A stretch of 64,000 nt of DNA from contig CAKSJY010000002.1 of the NCBI GenBank assembly GCA_934464585.1, forward strand, positions 1-64,000, written 5' to 3'. A model generated the notes under the pieces. The model was not told the origin of the DNA. It saw nothing but the letters and a program-made list of their open reading frames with translations, and ran no database searches. The position numbers and the translations under genes were made by a program. The stretch is from an uncultured Eubacteriales bacterium (GTDB taxonomy: Bacteria > Bacillota > Clostridia > Oscillospirales > Acutalibacteraceae). This document shows positions 34,088-43,465 of the stretch, one piece after another (the stretch's first letter is position 1; each line of letters starts with the position of its first letter).

Positions 34088-35566
34088 TTATATCAATATG
34101 CAAATCAATCCATTGCATCCATCGTTTATAATTCGTTCTATAGTTTCTCCGATTTTTTCTCTAGCATCGTTTGGCATTCTGTTTAATTTTGTATGTAGAC
34201 CCTCATTTACGAGTTCGTGAAGTGATTTTCCAAATATATTAGATTCCCATATTTTAGAAGGATTCTCCTCAAACTCGTTTAGTAAATACTTAATTAAGTC
34301 TTCAGATTGCGCCTCAGAGCCTACTATTGGTGTAACTTCTGTCTGTATGTTTGTTTTCATCATGTGTATTGACGGTGCACTTGCCTTGAGCTTTATTCCA
34401 TATTTACCGCCTTGCTTTATGATTTCAGGCTCTTCAAGTGTTAGTTCATCCATAGATGGTAACACTATGCCATAACCGGTTTCAGTTACATCGTTATAGG
34501 CATCTTGAATTTTTTTGAATTTATCCTTTGTAGAAGCTAGTTCTAAAATACAATTCATTAGCCCGGATTCATCTGTTATATCGAGTCCTGTTTTTTCTCC
34601 TAATACTTTATAGAATAAATCAGGGTTTACAGTTACACAAACTTTGGTTTCACCTGTACCGAGATCAAGGTTTGTTATATCAGCTGATTGTATGTGCTCG
34701 CATTTTTTGAGATTCATAGAAAAGTTTTCGATATCACGTATTTTTTCAACACCTTTAGAGGAATCTTTAATTGCAGAGAATATTGAAGATCTAAGCCAAT
34801 GGTCCTTTTCTAAAGATGAAATCCATTTTGGCATATCCATCTGAATTTCTTTAGCAGGGAATTCAAATAATACTTGCGCTAAAATTCTTTTTATTTCATT
34901 TTCATCGATTTGGGAACAGTCTACCGGCATAACAGGTACACCGTATTTTTGGGTAAGACCTGTAACTAGATCAGCTGTTTGAGCTGTGTTAGGATACATT
35001 GTGTTTAATAGGACTACAAATGGTTTGTTGATTTCTCTTAATTCATTTATAACACGTTCTTCGGCTTCTTGATATTCCTCCCTGTCAATATCAGTTATAC
35101 TACCGTCTGTTGTAATAACAAGGCCGATTGTAGAATGTTCTGTTATAACCTTTTTAGTTCCTATTTCTGCAGCCATATTAAAAGGAATTGCTTCATCAAA
35201 CCAAGGGGTTTTTACCATCCTTGGCATTTCATCTTCTATATATCCCAATGCACTTGGAACTATATATCCAACACAGTCTATCATACGCACTTTTAAGTTT
35301 GCATTTTTTTCTAATTGAATTTTAGCAGCTTCTTCCGGTATAAACTTTGGTTCAGTTGTCATTATAGTGCGTCCAGATGCCGATTGAGGAAGCTCATCAA
35401 TAGCTCTGTCCTTTTGATGTGTACTTTCCATGTTTGGAATAACTAAGCTATCCATAAATCTTTTAATAAATGTAGATTTTCCGGTTCTTACAGGTCCTAC
35501 GACGCCTATGTATATGTCCCCGTTTGTTCTTTGGGCTATATCTTGATATATGTTTTTCTCTTCCAT
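34088..35566 (-). CDS. spoIVA: stage IV sporulation protein A, SpoIVA
   Basis: SpoIVA is the ATPase that polymerises on the forespore surface and forms the basement layer of the coat. The 492-residue protein has the Walker A VGPVRTGKSTFIKRFM near residue 25, the switch-like RMIDCVGYIVPSALGY, and a C-terminal domain ending in CNGLICILI, which corresponds to the SpoVM-interacting tail. Length is normal for the family. A GGGGAGG precedes the ATG. It follows the SPOCS/LysM gene on the minus strand by 50 bp. A sigma-E promoter is expected, but I did not identify one. Confidence 0.96.
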   Translation of the reverse strand: MEEKNIYQDIAQRTNGDIYIGVVGPVRTGKSTFIKRFMDSLVIPNMESTHQKDRAIDELPQSASGRTIMTTEPKFIPEEAAKIQLEKNANLKVRMIDCVGYIVPSALGYIEDEMPRMVKTPWFDEAIPFNMAAEIGTKKVITEHSTIGLVITTDGSITDIDREEYQEAEERVINELREINKPFVVLLNTMYPNTAQTADLVTGLTQKYGVPVMPVDCSQIDENEIKRILAQVLFEFPAKEIQMDMPKWISSLEKDHWLRSSIFSAIKDSSKGVEKIRDIENFSMNLKKCEHIQSADITNLDLGTGETKVCVTVNPDLFYKVLGEKTGLDITDESGLMNCILELASTKDKFKKIQDAYNDVTETGYGIVLPSMDELTLEEPEIIKQGGKYGIKLKASAPSIHMMKTNIQTEVTPIVGSEAQSEDLIKYLLNEFEENPSKIWESNIFGKSLHELVNEGLHTKLNRMPNDAREKIGETIERIINDGCNGLICILI

Positions 35567-35616
35567 TTTTTCCTCCCCTTCAGGTAGAGCTTTATATTTT
35601 TGTTTAATTATTTATC

Positions 35617-37155
35617 TTACATTGGGATAAGTAGCATACCATGCTCTTTTATTGTGTCGTCTTCAATATCATTTTCTGATTTTATTGCATCTACAGAAGT
35701 AGAGTACTTTCTTGCAATGCTCCAAATACTTTCGCCTGGATCAGCGTAGTATATAGTAACTGCGGGATTATTTTTTGTATGTTTAAGGTGTTCTTCGTTG
35801 GCGGTGAGTTCAGATATTGTTTTACAGGTGTATATACAATATACAGGTCCGGAAATCAAAATTTCACTGCGAACTTCAATTTCATTTGTACCGGCTATTC
35901 TAAAACTTACAGATGGGATTGTTGCACTGATATCTAAACGGATGTCGGGACAATCGTAGTTGCCGTCATGTGTGGTTTCAAAATCTAGCATTCTTTCGAT
36001 GTAAAAAGGTTCATTTTCACTGTCAAGACCTAAAATACATACGTTATATTTTCCTTTTAGTACGATTTTATCGTCTTCACGTTTTGCTGAAATAGAACAT
36101 AAATCGTTCCAGGAATCTATAATTTTAGAAACGCTTCTGTCTTGTATGTCTATATTTTGTTTGTCAACGTAGGTATCGGAAAGGTTTTCTACTAGTCTGT
36201 ATATTTCAGTTTGTTTGAAGGTTGGGGATATTTCATATTTAGTGGAATATACATCTGTTATTAAATTTATGTCATGATCTCTGTATGCAGTAGCAGTAGC
36301 AGAAATTTTTGCGTCAATATCTAGTAGATTGTTTTCACCTGATGAGTCTTCTCTAATTTCAATACTGTCATTCATAATGTCAAGTCTTATACTGCATGCA
36401 GCATTGTCATCAATATCACTGACATCAATTATTTGACTTATTGGAATGGAGTATTCTACTGTTTCAAGGTTTCCCTCGGTTGAATCACTGAGGTAAAGCA
36501 CCTTTATTAATAAATCTCCTTTTATTACGAGTTTGTTAGCAATAGATTTACATTCGTGAAGTATAGCTTTGCTGTCAGATTTCACAATAGATTCAATAGA
36601 AGGTTTACCTTGGGGTATTTCTAATACTTCATTTATCTGAAATTGACTTTGACCTAAACCTGCTAAATCGCTTGATAATACGCTTATTGTTTTTTGTTCA
36701 ATATCATCCTCTTGAATTTCTGAGACAATCTGTTGGACTTCCTTTCCGAAAACCTTAGCATGTAATGAAAATGCTCCATGAATATCTAATCTTCTGGGAC
36801 TTACAGCTCGACAATTTACATATTCAATTTTAGGTGTCACTATTGAAACTACATCATCTGGGATAGATCTTAGGTTAAATGACGATGAAAATGGCATTGA
36901 GTGTTCAAAACAATGGAATTTTCCGTTTGTAGAGTCTACGTACATAAGTTTAATAAAAGCAGTTCCTTCAACATCAAGCCGGTCTGCCGAAATATTTTTT
37001 GATGATATTTTCGGGCATATATGACATTTTAGGATTCGTTGAATATCGGGGCAGTAATCTGGTAGAGTAAAATCAACATCTATCGGTTGTTCATCTGTCC
37101 CATCAAATACCACAGTACTTGTGGCCAATGTATCACTGTTCATAGTATAATCCAT
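35617..37155 (-). CDS. SPOCS (DUF3794) repeat protein with C-terminal LysM
   Basis: This about 512-residue protein contains three DUF3794/SPOCS-like segments: near the N-terminus (EQPIDVDFTLPDYCPDIQRI), in the middle, and at DCPDIRLDISATIPSV. A LysM domain ends the protein (YYADPGESIWSIARKYSTS). SPOCS/LysM proteins occur in spore coats and exosporium; LysM can hold the protein to cortex peptidoglycan. The frame opens with a TTG at 37212, but the ATG at 37155 has AGGAG about 11 bases upstream and is preferred. It is the first gene of the spoIVA transcript unit, downstream of the spoVAC terminator. Confidence 0.85.
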   Translation of the reverse strand: MDYTMNSDTLATSTVVFDGTDEQPIDVDFTLPDYCPDIQRILKCHICPKISSKNISADRLDVEGTAFIKLMYVDSTNGKFHCFEHSMPFSSSFNLRSIPDDVVSIVTPKIEYVNCRAVSPRRLDIHGAFSLHAKVFGKEVQQIVSEIQEDDIEQKTISVLSSDLAGLGQSQFQINEVLEIPQGKPSIESIVKSDSKAILHECKSIANKLVIKGDLLIKVLYLSDSTEGNLETVEYSIPISQIIDVSDIDDNAACSIRLDIMNDSIEIREDSSGENNLLDIDAKISATATAYRDHDINLITDVYSTKYEISPTFKQTEIYRLVENLSDTYVDKQNIDIQDRSVSKIIDSWNDLCSISAKREDDKIVLKGKYNVCILGLDSENEPFYIERMLDFETTHDGNYDCPDIRLDISATIPSVSFRIAGTNEIEVRSEILISGPVYCIYTCKTISELTANEEHLKHTKNNPAVTIYYADPGESIWSIARKYSTSVDAIKSENDIEDDTIKEHGMLLIPM

Positions 37156-37246
37156 AAATGCAATCTCTCCTTTTTGCAATTCTGTTTTAAATTGTATTCG
37201 GATGATGTCCAAGATATGCTAAAAATCAAATTATTTTTGTCAAAGA

Positions 37247-37275
37247 AAAATCCGACGCTTTTAAACGTCGGATTT
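37247..37275 (-). terminator. terminator of spoVAC
   Basis: On the minus strand AAATCCGACG and CGTCGGATTT form a 10-bp stem, followed by TTTTC. It lies 35 bp after the spoVAC stop. Confidence 0.92.
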
Positions 37276-37311
37276 GAAAGAATAGGTTTATTATATAAAT
37301 TGCTGACCGAT

Positions 37312-37761
37312 TTAGGCCGAGACCATTTTAACAATATAATATATTATTCCATATACAGCTGAAGCTGTAATACCATATACTAATACCGGACCGGCAATAA
37401 CAAACATTTTTGCTCCTATTCCCATAACGTAACCTTCGCTTTTAAATTCAATTGCCGGTGATACAATAGAATTTGCAAATCCTGTAATCGGTACAAGTGA
37501 ACCAGCACCGGCGTGTTTTGCTATGTTGTCATATACGCCAATAGCTGTTAGCAATGCTCCTAAGAATACTAATGATATAGATGCTACAGCACGAGCATCT
37601 TTTATTTCTAAACCATTATTTTTGCAAATATTGACTATTACCTGACCTATTGTGCAAATAAGTCCACCAAACAAAAATGCCATTGCACAATTTTTGGGTG
37701 TCTTGCTTGAAGGTGAAGCATTGTTAGCCATGGTATTATATTCTTGATTTGTTATTTTCAA
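37312..37761 (-). CDS. spoVAC: stage V sporulation protein AC, SpoVAC
   Basis: SpoVAC is a membrane component of the SpoVA channel that moves Ca-dipicolinate into the developing spore and out at germination. The 149-residue protein has about four to five membrane spans and the conserved run GAGSLVPITGFANSIVSPA, then GAKMFVIAGPVLVYG. It starts with TTG, with AAAGGAAG placed seven bases upstream. The usual next genes, spoVAD and spoVAE, are not adjacent; a terminator follows instead. A SpoVAE-type assignment is less likely because of the length and the N-terminal part. Confidence 0.9.
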   Translation of the reverse strand: MKITNQEYNTMANNASPSSKTPKNCAMAFLFGGLICTIGQVIVNICKNNGLEIKDARAVASISLVFLGALLTAIGVYDNIAKHAGAGSLVPITGFANSIVSPAIEFKSEGYVMGIGAKMFVIAGPVLVYGITASAVYGIIYYIVKMVSA

Positions 37762-37872
37762 ATTAAAACTTCCTTTCGTTTTTATAGGTATATTTTTCTC
37801 GGAAAAAGTGGTATTATTCTAAATGGACTACGTATACAATTGAAATATAATAATATGAAAGTTTGAGATTAG

Positions 37873-40533
37873 ATGAGTGAACATAAAAAAATATATAAAT
37901 ATATAGCAGCACCTGCTTTTGTTGCGTTAATGATGCTTGCAATTTTCTTAATATATAATCTTTATCCGTTTTCTAACTATACAATTTCTTGGTGTGATAT
38001 GAGGCAACAAGTAGTTCCGCTGTTTTCAGAGTTTAAGTCATTGTTAGAGGGAAAAGGAAACTTTTTTATCAATATGCAAAATGCCGGTGGAATGAATTTT
38101 ATGGCACCACTTTGCTATTTTTTAGCAAGTCCTCTTTCCTTGCTTGTAAAATTTGTTGAATATGAAAATATAGCCTTGTTTATGAACATATTGGTTATAA
38201 TTAAAATGTCACTTTGTGCGTTTAGTTCAAACTATTATTTCATAAAAAAGTTTAAAAGTGTACATTGGTCGGTTTGTTCAATATATAGTGTTATGTATGC
38301 ATTTTGTGGGTATACGATGCTATTTTACCAAATAATATCCTGGCTTGATATAATGATGCTTTTTCCAGTGCTACTTTTGGCTTTGGATAGACTTATTGAA
38401 CGGAAAACTGTAGGGCTTTATATTGTAGTTTTGAGCATTGCGATATTACAAAACTTTTATTTGTCTTATAATCTTGTAATTTTTTTAATATTATTTTTTG
38501 GAGCTTATTGTCTTTTGGAGGATAAGGGCGAAACAAAGAAGGAGACTGTGGCTTTATTTTCGATTTCAAGCGTAATATCATTTTTAATTACATCGCCGGT
38601 ATGGCTTACTGTTATTTTTCAATATTCAGAGTCTGCTAGGGGTGAAAATATTTTTAATACACTTTCTCGGAGTATGTTTTTTGCACCACTATATACAACT
38701 CTAGCCTTTATGTTTTGTACATCAATTATTTTTGCGTCGTTACCGCTTATTTTGTTAAATATAAAAAATTTAAATATAGACACAAAGAGAACCCTAATAT
38801 TGTTTGTATTTAGTATGGTACCTATATTTATTGAACCTATAAATAAAATGTGGCAAACTGGAAGTTATCAGGCTTTTCCTGTGAGATACGGGTATATACC
38901 TGTGTTTTTAGGGCTTTTACTTTCGTTGAGTTTTATTGATAATTTGTATTCAAATACCTTGCCAATTAAGAGTAAAAAGAGAGCAATGGTTATTTTGGGT
39001 ATATTTTTGACTGTATTGATATTTATTATTTTAGTTATGCTGATGTTTTTCTGGAAAGATATGGTATCATATAGTAAACGCCTTTGGGTAACAAAGGAAT
39101 CATTTACATATATATTTGTTTTATCTATTACAAGCCTTATGTGCTATTTTATAGGAATATATCTTTTTAAAAATAGATACATCTCATCCAATTTATTTAT
39201 TATTTTTTTGGCGATTGTCGCAATAATGGAATGCTTTTGTAATACAAGCATATATATAATACCAAACAAGAACAACTCGTCTTCATATCAGCAAGTGATA
39301 GACATGAAAGATAAGATTAAGGAGGATGATTTTTATAGAGTAAAACTTTTTAAAAAGTATTTTCCTGTTAATATGATTGGAGCTATGGGATATCCTTCTC
39401 TTTCCCATTTTACGTCGTTTACGTCCGAATCATATTTATATTCAATGAAAAAAATAGGATATTCCTCATATTGGATGGAAGTTAATTCAACCGGAGGAAC
39501 TAAGTTTACAGATGCATTACTTTCTAATAGATATGTTTTGAAATCAAATGAAGATGTAAATTCTAATGATAGCGTTATCTATTCAAATGATGAATATAGT
39601 ATGGTAGATAATGGAGATTATATGCCTTTAGGACTTAGGATAAAGTCTGATTCATATATAAAAGGAGATCTTCAGATTGGTAACAGGTTTGATCTACAGC
39701 AAAAAATATATGAATTGTTGTCGGGGGATCAAACTCAACTTTTTACAAAAGTTTCGCCAATTAATACTTCTAATCTTATTTATAATGAGAGCGAAGCAGG
39801 ACATTCGTTTAGCAGATCAGATATGTCATTGCCGGCGACTCTTTATTATCAGCTTCATGTAGATGGTAAGCAATCTGTGTATTTTGACTGCTTTGATAAT
39901 GCTAGCACTAGCCTTAAAGAGATTAATAATGATTCATTTAGTGTCTTTGTAAACGGAAAAACAGCGGATATAAGTTACCCATCTCAGAAAAATAGCGGGA
40001 TATTAGATTTAGGCTATTTTGAGGATGAAGATGTTATTATAGAAATAAGGCTTAAAAAGGATGTTATATGTAAATCTTTTGGTGTATATATGTTAGATGA
40101 AGCAAATTTGCAAAAGTGTATAGAAAATCTAAACACAGTAGATTTAAAAGTGAATGGTAACAAGGTATATGGAACTTGCTATTCTTCCGGTGGTGAAGAT
40201 TTGTATATATCAATTCCATATAGTGTGGCTTATAGAGCTAAGGTTAATGGGGTAGAGGTACCGATAAACAAGGCAAACGGAACTTTTATGGCAGTGAACT
40301 TACCGCAGGGAGACTGTAATGTAGAGATAGAATATTTCCCGAGCCTTTGGAAGATAGGTGCATGTATGTTAAGTTTAGGCATGTTAAGTTTAGGCTTATT
40401 TTTGAAATTTAAATCAAGAGTGCTTGAAAGTGTATTAATAGTTGACGGAGTTTATTGCTTGTTTATTGTGTTGTTAATACTAGTCGTTTTGGCTATTTAC
40501 CTGTTTCCTTTGATTTTAAATATAATTTTGTAA
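37873..40533 (+). CDS. YfhO family polytopic membrane protein (second copy)
   Basis: This 886-residue protein has the same layout as the one at 1.1 kb. It has about twelve membrane spans up to about residue 480, a large extracellular domain, the motif YISIPYSVAYRAKVNGVEV near residue 780, and a final pair of spans at the C-terminus. It shares DMRQQVVP with family members near the first extracellular loop. The role in wall polymer glycosylation is inferred from Bacillus YfhO. It is transcribed away from spoVAC and followed by a long AT-rich gap. Confidence 0.8.
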   Translation: MSEHKKIYKYIAAPAFVALMMLAIFLIYNLYPFSNYTISWCDMRQQVVPLFSEFKSLLEGKGNFFINMQNAGGMNFMAPLCYFLASPLSLLVKFVEYENIALFMNILVIIKMSLCAFSSNYYFIKKFKSVHWSVCSIYSVMYAFCGYTMLFYQIISWLDIMMLFPVLLLALDRLIERKTVGLYIVVLSIAILQNFYLSYNLVIFLILFFGAYCLLEDKGETKKETVALFSISSVISFLITSPVWLTVIFQYSESARGENIFNTLSRSMFFAPLYTTLAFMFCTSIIFASLPLILLNIKNLNIDTKRTLILFVFSMVPIFIEPINKMWQTGSYQAFPVRYGYIPVFLGLLLSLSFIDNLYSNTLPIKSKKRAMVILGIFLTVLIFIILVMLMFFWKDMVSYSKRLWVTKESFTYIFVLSITSLMCYFIGIYLFKNRYISSNLFIIFLAIVAIMECFCNTSIYIIPNKNNSSSYQQVIDMKDKIKEDDFYRVKLFKKYFPVNMIGAMGYPSLSHFTSFTSESYLYSMKKIGYSSYWMEVNSTGGTKFTDALLSNRYVLKSNEDVNSNDSVIYSNDEYSMVDNGDYMPLGLRIKSDSYIKGDLQIGNRFDLQQKIYELLSGDQTQLFTKVSPINTSNLIYNESEAGHSFSRSDMSLPATLYYQLHVDGKQSVYFDCFDNASTSLKEINNDSFSVFVNGKTADISYPSQKNSGILDLGYFEDEDVIIEIRLKKDVICKSFGVYMLDEANLQKCIENLNTVDLKVNGNKVYGTCYSSGGEDLYISIPYSVAYRAKVNGVEVPINKANGTFMAVNLPQGDCNVEIEYFPSLWKIGACMLSLGMLSLGLFLKFKSRVLESVLIVDGVYCLFIVLLILVVLAIYLFPLILNIIL

Positions 40534-40578
40534 ATAAGTAAAAAATGTACATAAAATCAAATGTGTATATACAAATGA

Positions 40579-40677
40579 AATTGCATAAATATACATGAGT
40601 ATGCATAGAAGATATATTCATCAAATGTTAATATATTACTAATATAGTACAACATTATGAATAATATTTATGCAATT
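40579..40677. repeat. 14-bp perfect inverted repeat upstream of deoB
   Basis: AATTGCATAAATAT at 40579-40592 is exactly complementary to ATATTTATGCAATT at 40664-40677, with 71 bp between them. It is in the 277-bp gap between the YfhO gene and the deoB promoter. It does not match the DeoR operator I know. It could be a paired binding site for a looping repressor. Confidence 0.5.
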
Positions 40678-40721
40678 GATAAAACTAAACGGGTATTTAT
40701 ACTGAAGGATTTATTTTGTGA

Positions 40722-40750
40722 TTGATTTACGTAAGTCGTTATGTTATTAT
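40722..40750 (+). promoter_or_regulatory. candidate promoter of the deo/nup operon
   Basis: TTGATT and TATTAT are separated by 17 bp, 60 bp before the deoB TTG start. The inverted repeat at 40579-40677 lies just upstream. Confidence 0.5.
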
Positions 40751-40810
40751 AAAAAGGTAGTTTTATGAATTATATATATAATAATATTTGTATATTAAGG
40801 AAGTGTTCAT

Positions 40811-41980
40811 TTGAAAAGAGCATTTATAATAGTTTTAGACAGCTTTGGAATAGGCGAAATGCCTGATGCCGACAAATACGGTGATGTTGGAAGCAATACA
40901 ATTGCAGCAGTTTCCAGAACAAATTATTTTGATGTACCAAATATGAAAAAGCTTGGGCTTTTTAATATTGAGGGTGTCAATTGTTGCGAAAAGGAAGACT
41001 CTCCGGTAGGGAGTTTTGCCAGAATGCAGGAAACTTCTAAAGGAAAGGACACTACTATTGGTCATTGGGAAATTGCAGGGGTTCAATCTGCAAAGCCATT
41101 ACCGACTTTTCCAAACGGATTTCCAAAAGAAATTATTTCAAAATTTGAAAAACTCACAGGACGAAAAGTGCTTTGCAATAAACCTTATTCGGGCACAAAA
41201 CTTTTAGAAGACTACGGCAAACAACATGTAGAAACAGGCGACTTACTTGTCTATACATCAGCTGATAGCGTATTTCAAATCGCAGCTCATGAAGATATAG
41301 TACCGGTTGAAAAGCTATATGAATATTGCCAAATTGCAAGAGATATGTTAAAGGGTGAAGACTTTGGTGTAGGTAGAGTTATCGCAAGGCCGTTTGTTGG
41401 GGAATATCCAAATTATAAAAGGACAACCAATAGGCATGATTTCTCCTTGGAACCACCAAAAGATACTATGCTCGATCTTTTAAAGAGGGAAAACTTCGAT
41501 GTATATGCAGTCGGAAAGATATACGATATATTTGCAGGAAAGGGTATAACTGAGTTTGTAAGAACAACCGGAAATGATGATGGAATGGAGAAAACACTCC
41601 AATATGCCAAAAGAGACTTCGATGGACTTTGTTTTGTTAACTTAGTTGATTTTGATATGCTTTATGGCCATAGAAATGATCCTGACGGTTATGCTAAGGC
41701 TCTTACAAAATTTGATGTTCAGCTTGGAGAACTTTTGAAGTTATTAAGAAATGATGATATCTTAATAATTACAGCAGATCATGGTTGTGACCCGACAACT
41801 GCGTCTACAGACCATTCAAGAGAATATACTCCTATGCTTATTTGCGGAAATAAGATTAAGAATGGGGTAGATCTAAAAACAAGATCGAGTTTTTCTGATA
41901 TATCTGCAACTGTTTTAGATTACTTTGATGTTGACAATACCGCAGCTGGTAAGTCATTCTTAAATGAGGTACTGGTATGA
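40811..41980 (+). CDS. deoB: phosphopentomutase DeoB
   Basis: DeoB converts (deoxy)ribose 1-phosphate to the 5-phosphate. The 389-residue protein belongs to the alkaline-phosphatase superfamily. It has the metal and nucleophile elements LDSFGIGEMPDA, GKDTTIGHWEIAG with the catalytic Thr, and the C-terminal metal site ITADHGCDPTTASTDHSRE. It starts with TTG, nine bases after AAGGA. Its stop overlaps the next start by 4 bp. It opens the nucleoside salvage operon. Confidence 0.96.
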   Translation: MKRAFIIVLDSFGIGEMPDADKYGDVGSNTIAAVSRTNYFDVPNMKKLGLFNIEGVNCCEKEDSPVGSFARMQETSKGKDTTIGHWEIAGVQSAKPLPTFPNGFPKEIISKFEKLTGRKVLCNKPYSGTKLLEDYGKQHVETGDLLVYTSADSVFQIAAHEDIVPVEKLYEYCQIARDMLKGEDFGVGRVIARPFVGEYPNYKRTTNRHDFSLEPPKDTMLDLLKRENFDVYAVGKIYDIFAGKGITEFVRTTGNDDGMEKTLQYAKRDFDGLCFVNLVDFDMLYGHRNDPDGYAKALTKFDVQLGELLKLLRNDDILIITADHGCDPTTASTDHSREYTPMLICGNKIKNGVDLKTRSSFSDISATVLDYFDVDNTAAGKSFLNEVLV

Positions 41981-42669
41981 TCAATAGGGAAAAATTATTG
42001 CTAAACTTATCTCCTGCACAATGGGTAAAGAAGATAGTCTTTTGCTTTTTGGGTGTTGCATTTATAGGTTTTGCTATTGCATTTAATAATCTAGCGGGAC
42101 TTGGTAATGATCCATTGTCGGTGTTTTTTGATGGAGCGAGAGTAGTTCTTTTTAATCTAACAGGTATAGATAATCTGGGTCTTGCAACAAATATAATTAA
42201 TTATACTTTATTGGTTGTTATATTCTTTATTGCAAGACAACACATACATATAGGTACATTTATATATGTACTCCCATTAGGTAACTTTGTTAGTTTAGGT
42301 ATTTGGATATTTAAATCGCTAAAAATCCCTACAGATATCTTAGCATGTCAGATAGCATCGTCTGTAGTAGGCTGTATATTGCTATTTTTGGGTTTGGCTA
42401 TTTTTATTTCACTTGAAATAGGGTTGGATCCATGGACAGCACTTATTATGTTTATTGTAGAAAAAACAAATCAACAGTTTAGAACTATAAAGATTGGTAT
42501 GGATGTTACTACATTGCTTATAGGATGGGCAATGGGCGGTAAATTCTTTGTAACAACAGTAGTTGCTGCAATAGTAGGCGGCCCAACAATACAAATGTTT
42601 ACCGATTTATTAAATAAAACTCTTTTTAAAGCTTTGAAGATAAACAAAGGAGCAACAAAAAATACTTAA
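41977..42669 (+). CDS. YczE/YitT-type membrane protein
   Basis: The 230-residue protein has about five membrane spans. AIAFNNLAGLGNDPLSVFFDG, the GIWIFK segment and SLEIGLDPWTALI fit the YczE/YyaS family of unknown function. It overlaps deoB by 4 bp and is the second gene of the nucleoside operon. A role in transporting or exporting a related metabolite is possible from the position, but no evidence in the sequence proves it. Confidence 0.75.
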   Translation: MINREKLLLNLSPAQWVKKIVFCFLGVAFIGFAIAFNNLAGLGNDPLSVFFDGARVVLFNLTGIDNLGLATNIINYTLLVVIFFIARQHIHIGTFIYVLPLGNFVSLGIWIFKSLKIPTDILACQIASSVVGCILLFLGLAIFISLEIGLDPWTALIMFIVEKTNQQFRTIKIGMDVTTLLIGWAMGGKFFVTTVVAAIVGGPTIQMFTDLLNKTLFKALKINKGATKNT

Positions 42670-42731
42670 TAGTCTAAAAATGAAATTATATTATAGATTA
42701 TTTTAATTATGATTTTTGGAGGATAATGAGA

Positions 42732-43445
42732 ATGAGTAATATGTTTGGAACACCACACAATATGGCGAAACCTGGAGACATAGCAAAAACTGTTTTAATG
42801 CCGGGTGACCCACTAAGAGCTAAGTTTATAGCTGAAAACTTTTTAGAGGATGCAAAATGTTTCAATACTGTACGTAATATGCTTGGTTATACAGGTAAAT
42901 ACCACGGTAAAGAGATTTCCGTAATGGGTGGCGGAATGGGTATGCCATCAATAGGTATTTATTCTTATGAATTGTTTAAATTTTATGATGTTGATAATAT
43001 AATTCGTATCGGTACAGCCGGAGGAATAGACGACAGTGTTAATTTAAGAGATGTTGTAATAGGTTTGGGCGCATGCACTAATTCAAACTATGCTTCTCAG
43101 TATAATTTACCTGGGACGTTTGCCCCGATTGCTAGTTTTGATCTAGTTGAAAAAGCTGTTAAGGCTGCTAAGGAGAATGGAATCAATACTGTTGTAGGAA
43201 ATATTCTTTCATCAGATACTTTTTACTGTGATGATGAGGAAGCTACGCTAAAGTGGAAGAAGATGGGCATATTGGCAGTAGAGATGGAAGCAGCGGCACT
43301 ATATATGAATGCTGCAAGGCTTAACAAAAATGCTCTTTGTATATTAACTATTTCAGATTGTCCATTAAAGAATTTATCTTTACCTGCAGAAGAAAGACAA
43401 ACAGGATTTACTGAAATGATGAAGATAGCTCTTGAGCTAGCTTAA
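42732..43445 (+). CDS. deoD: purine nucleoside phosphorylase DeoD
   Basis: DeoD splits purine (deoxy)nucleosides with phosphate. The protein has VLMPGDPLRAKFIAENF, ISVMGGGMGMPSIGIYSYEL, RIGTAGGI and the ribose-contacting VEMEAAALYM; ISDCPL contains the catalytic Asp. These are marks of the hexameric, E. coli-type enzyme. The open frame begins at 42726, but the GGAGG is nine bases from the ATG at 42732 and only three from the first one, so 42732 is preferred. It gives a normal length. Confidence 0.96.
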   Translation: MSNMFGTPHNMAKPGDIAKTVLMPGDPLRAKFIAENFLEDAKCFNTVRNMLGYTGKYHGKEISVMGGGMGMPSIGIYSYELFKFYDVDNIIRIGTAGGIDDSVNLRDVVIGLGACTNSNYASQYNLPGTFAPIASFDLVEKAVKAAKENGINTVVGNILSSDTFYCDDEEATLKWKKMGILAVEMEAAALYMNAARLNKNALCILTISDCPLKNLSLPAEERQTGFTEMMKIALELA

Positions 43446-43465
43446 CAGTTTTTTGGAGGAAAATT

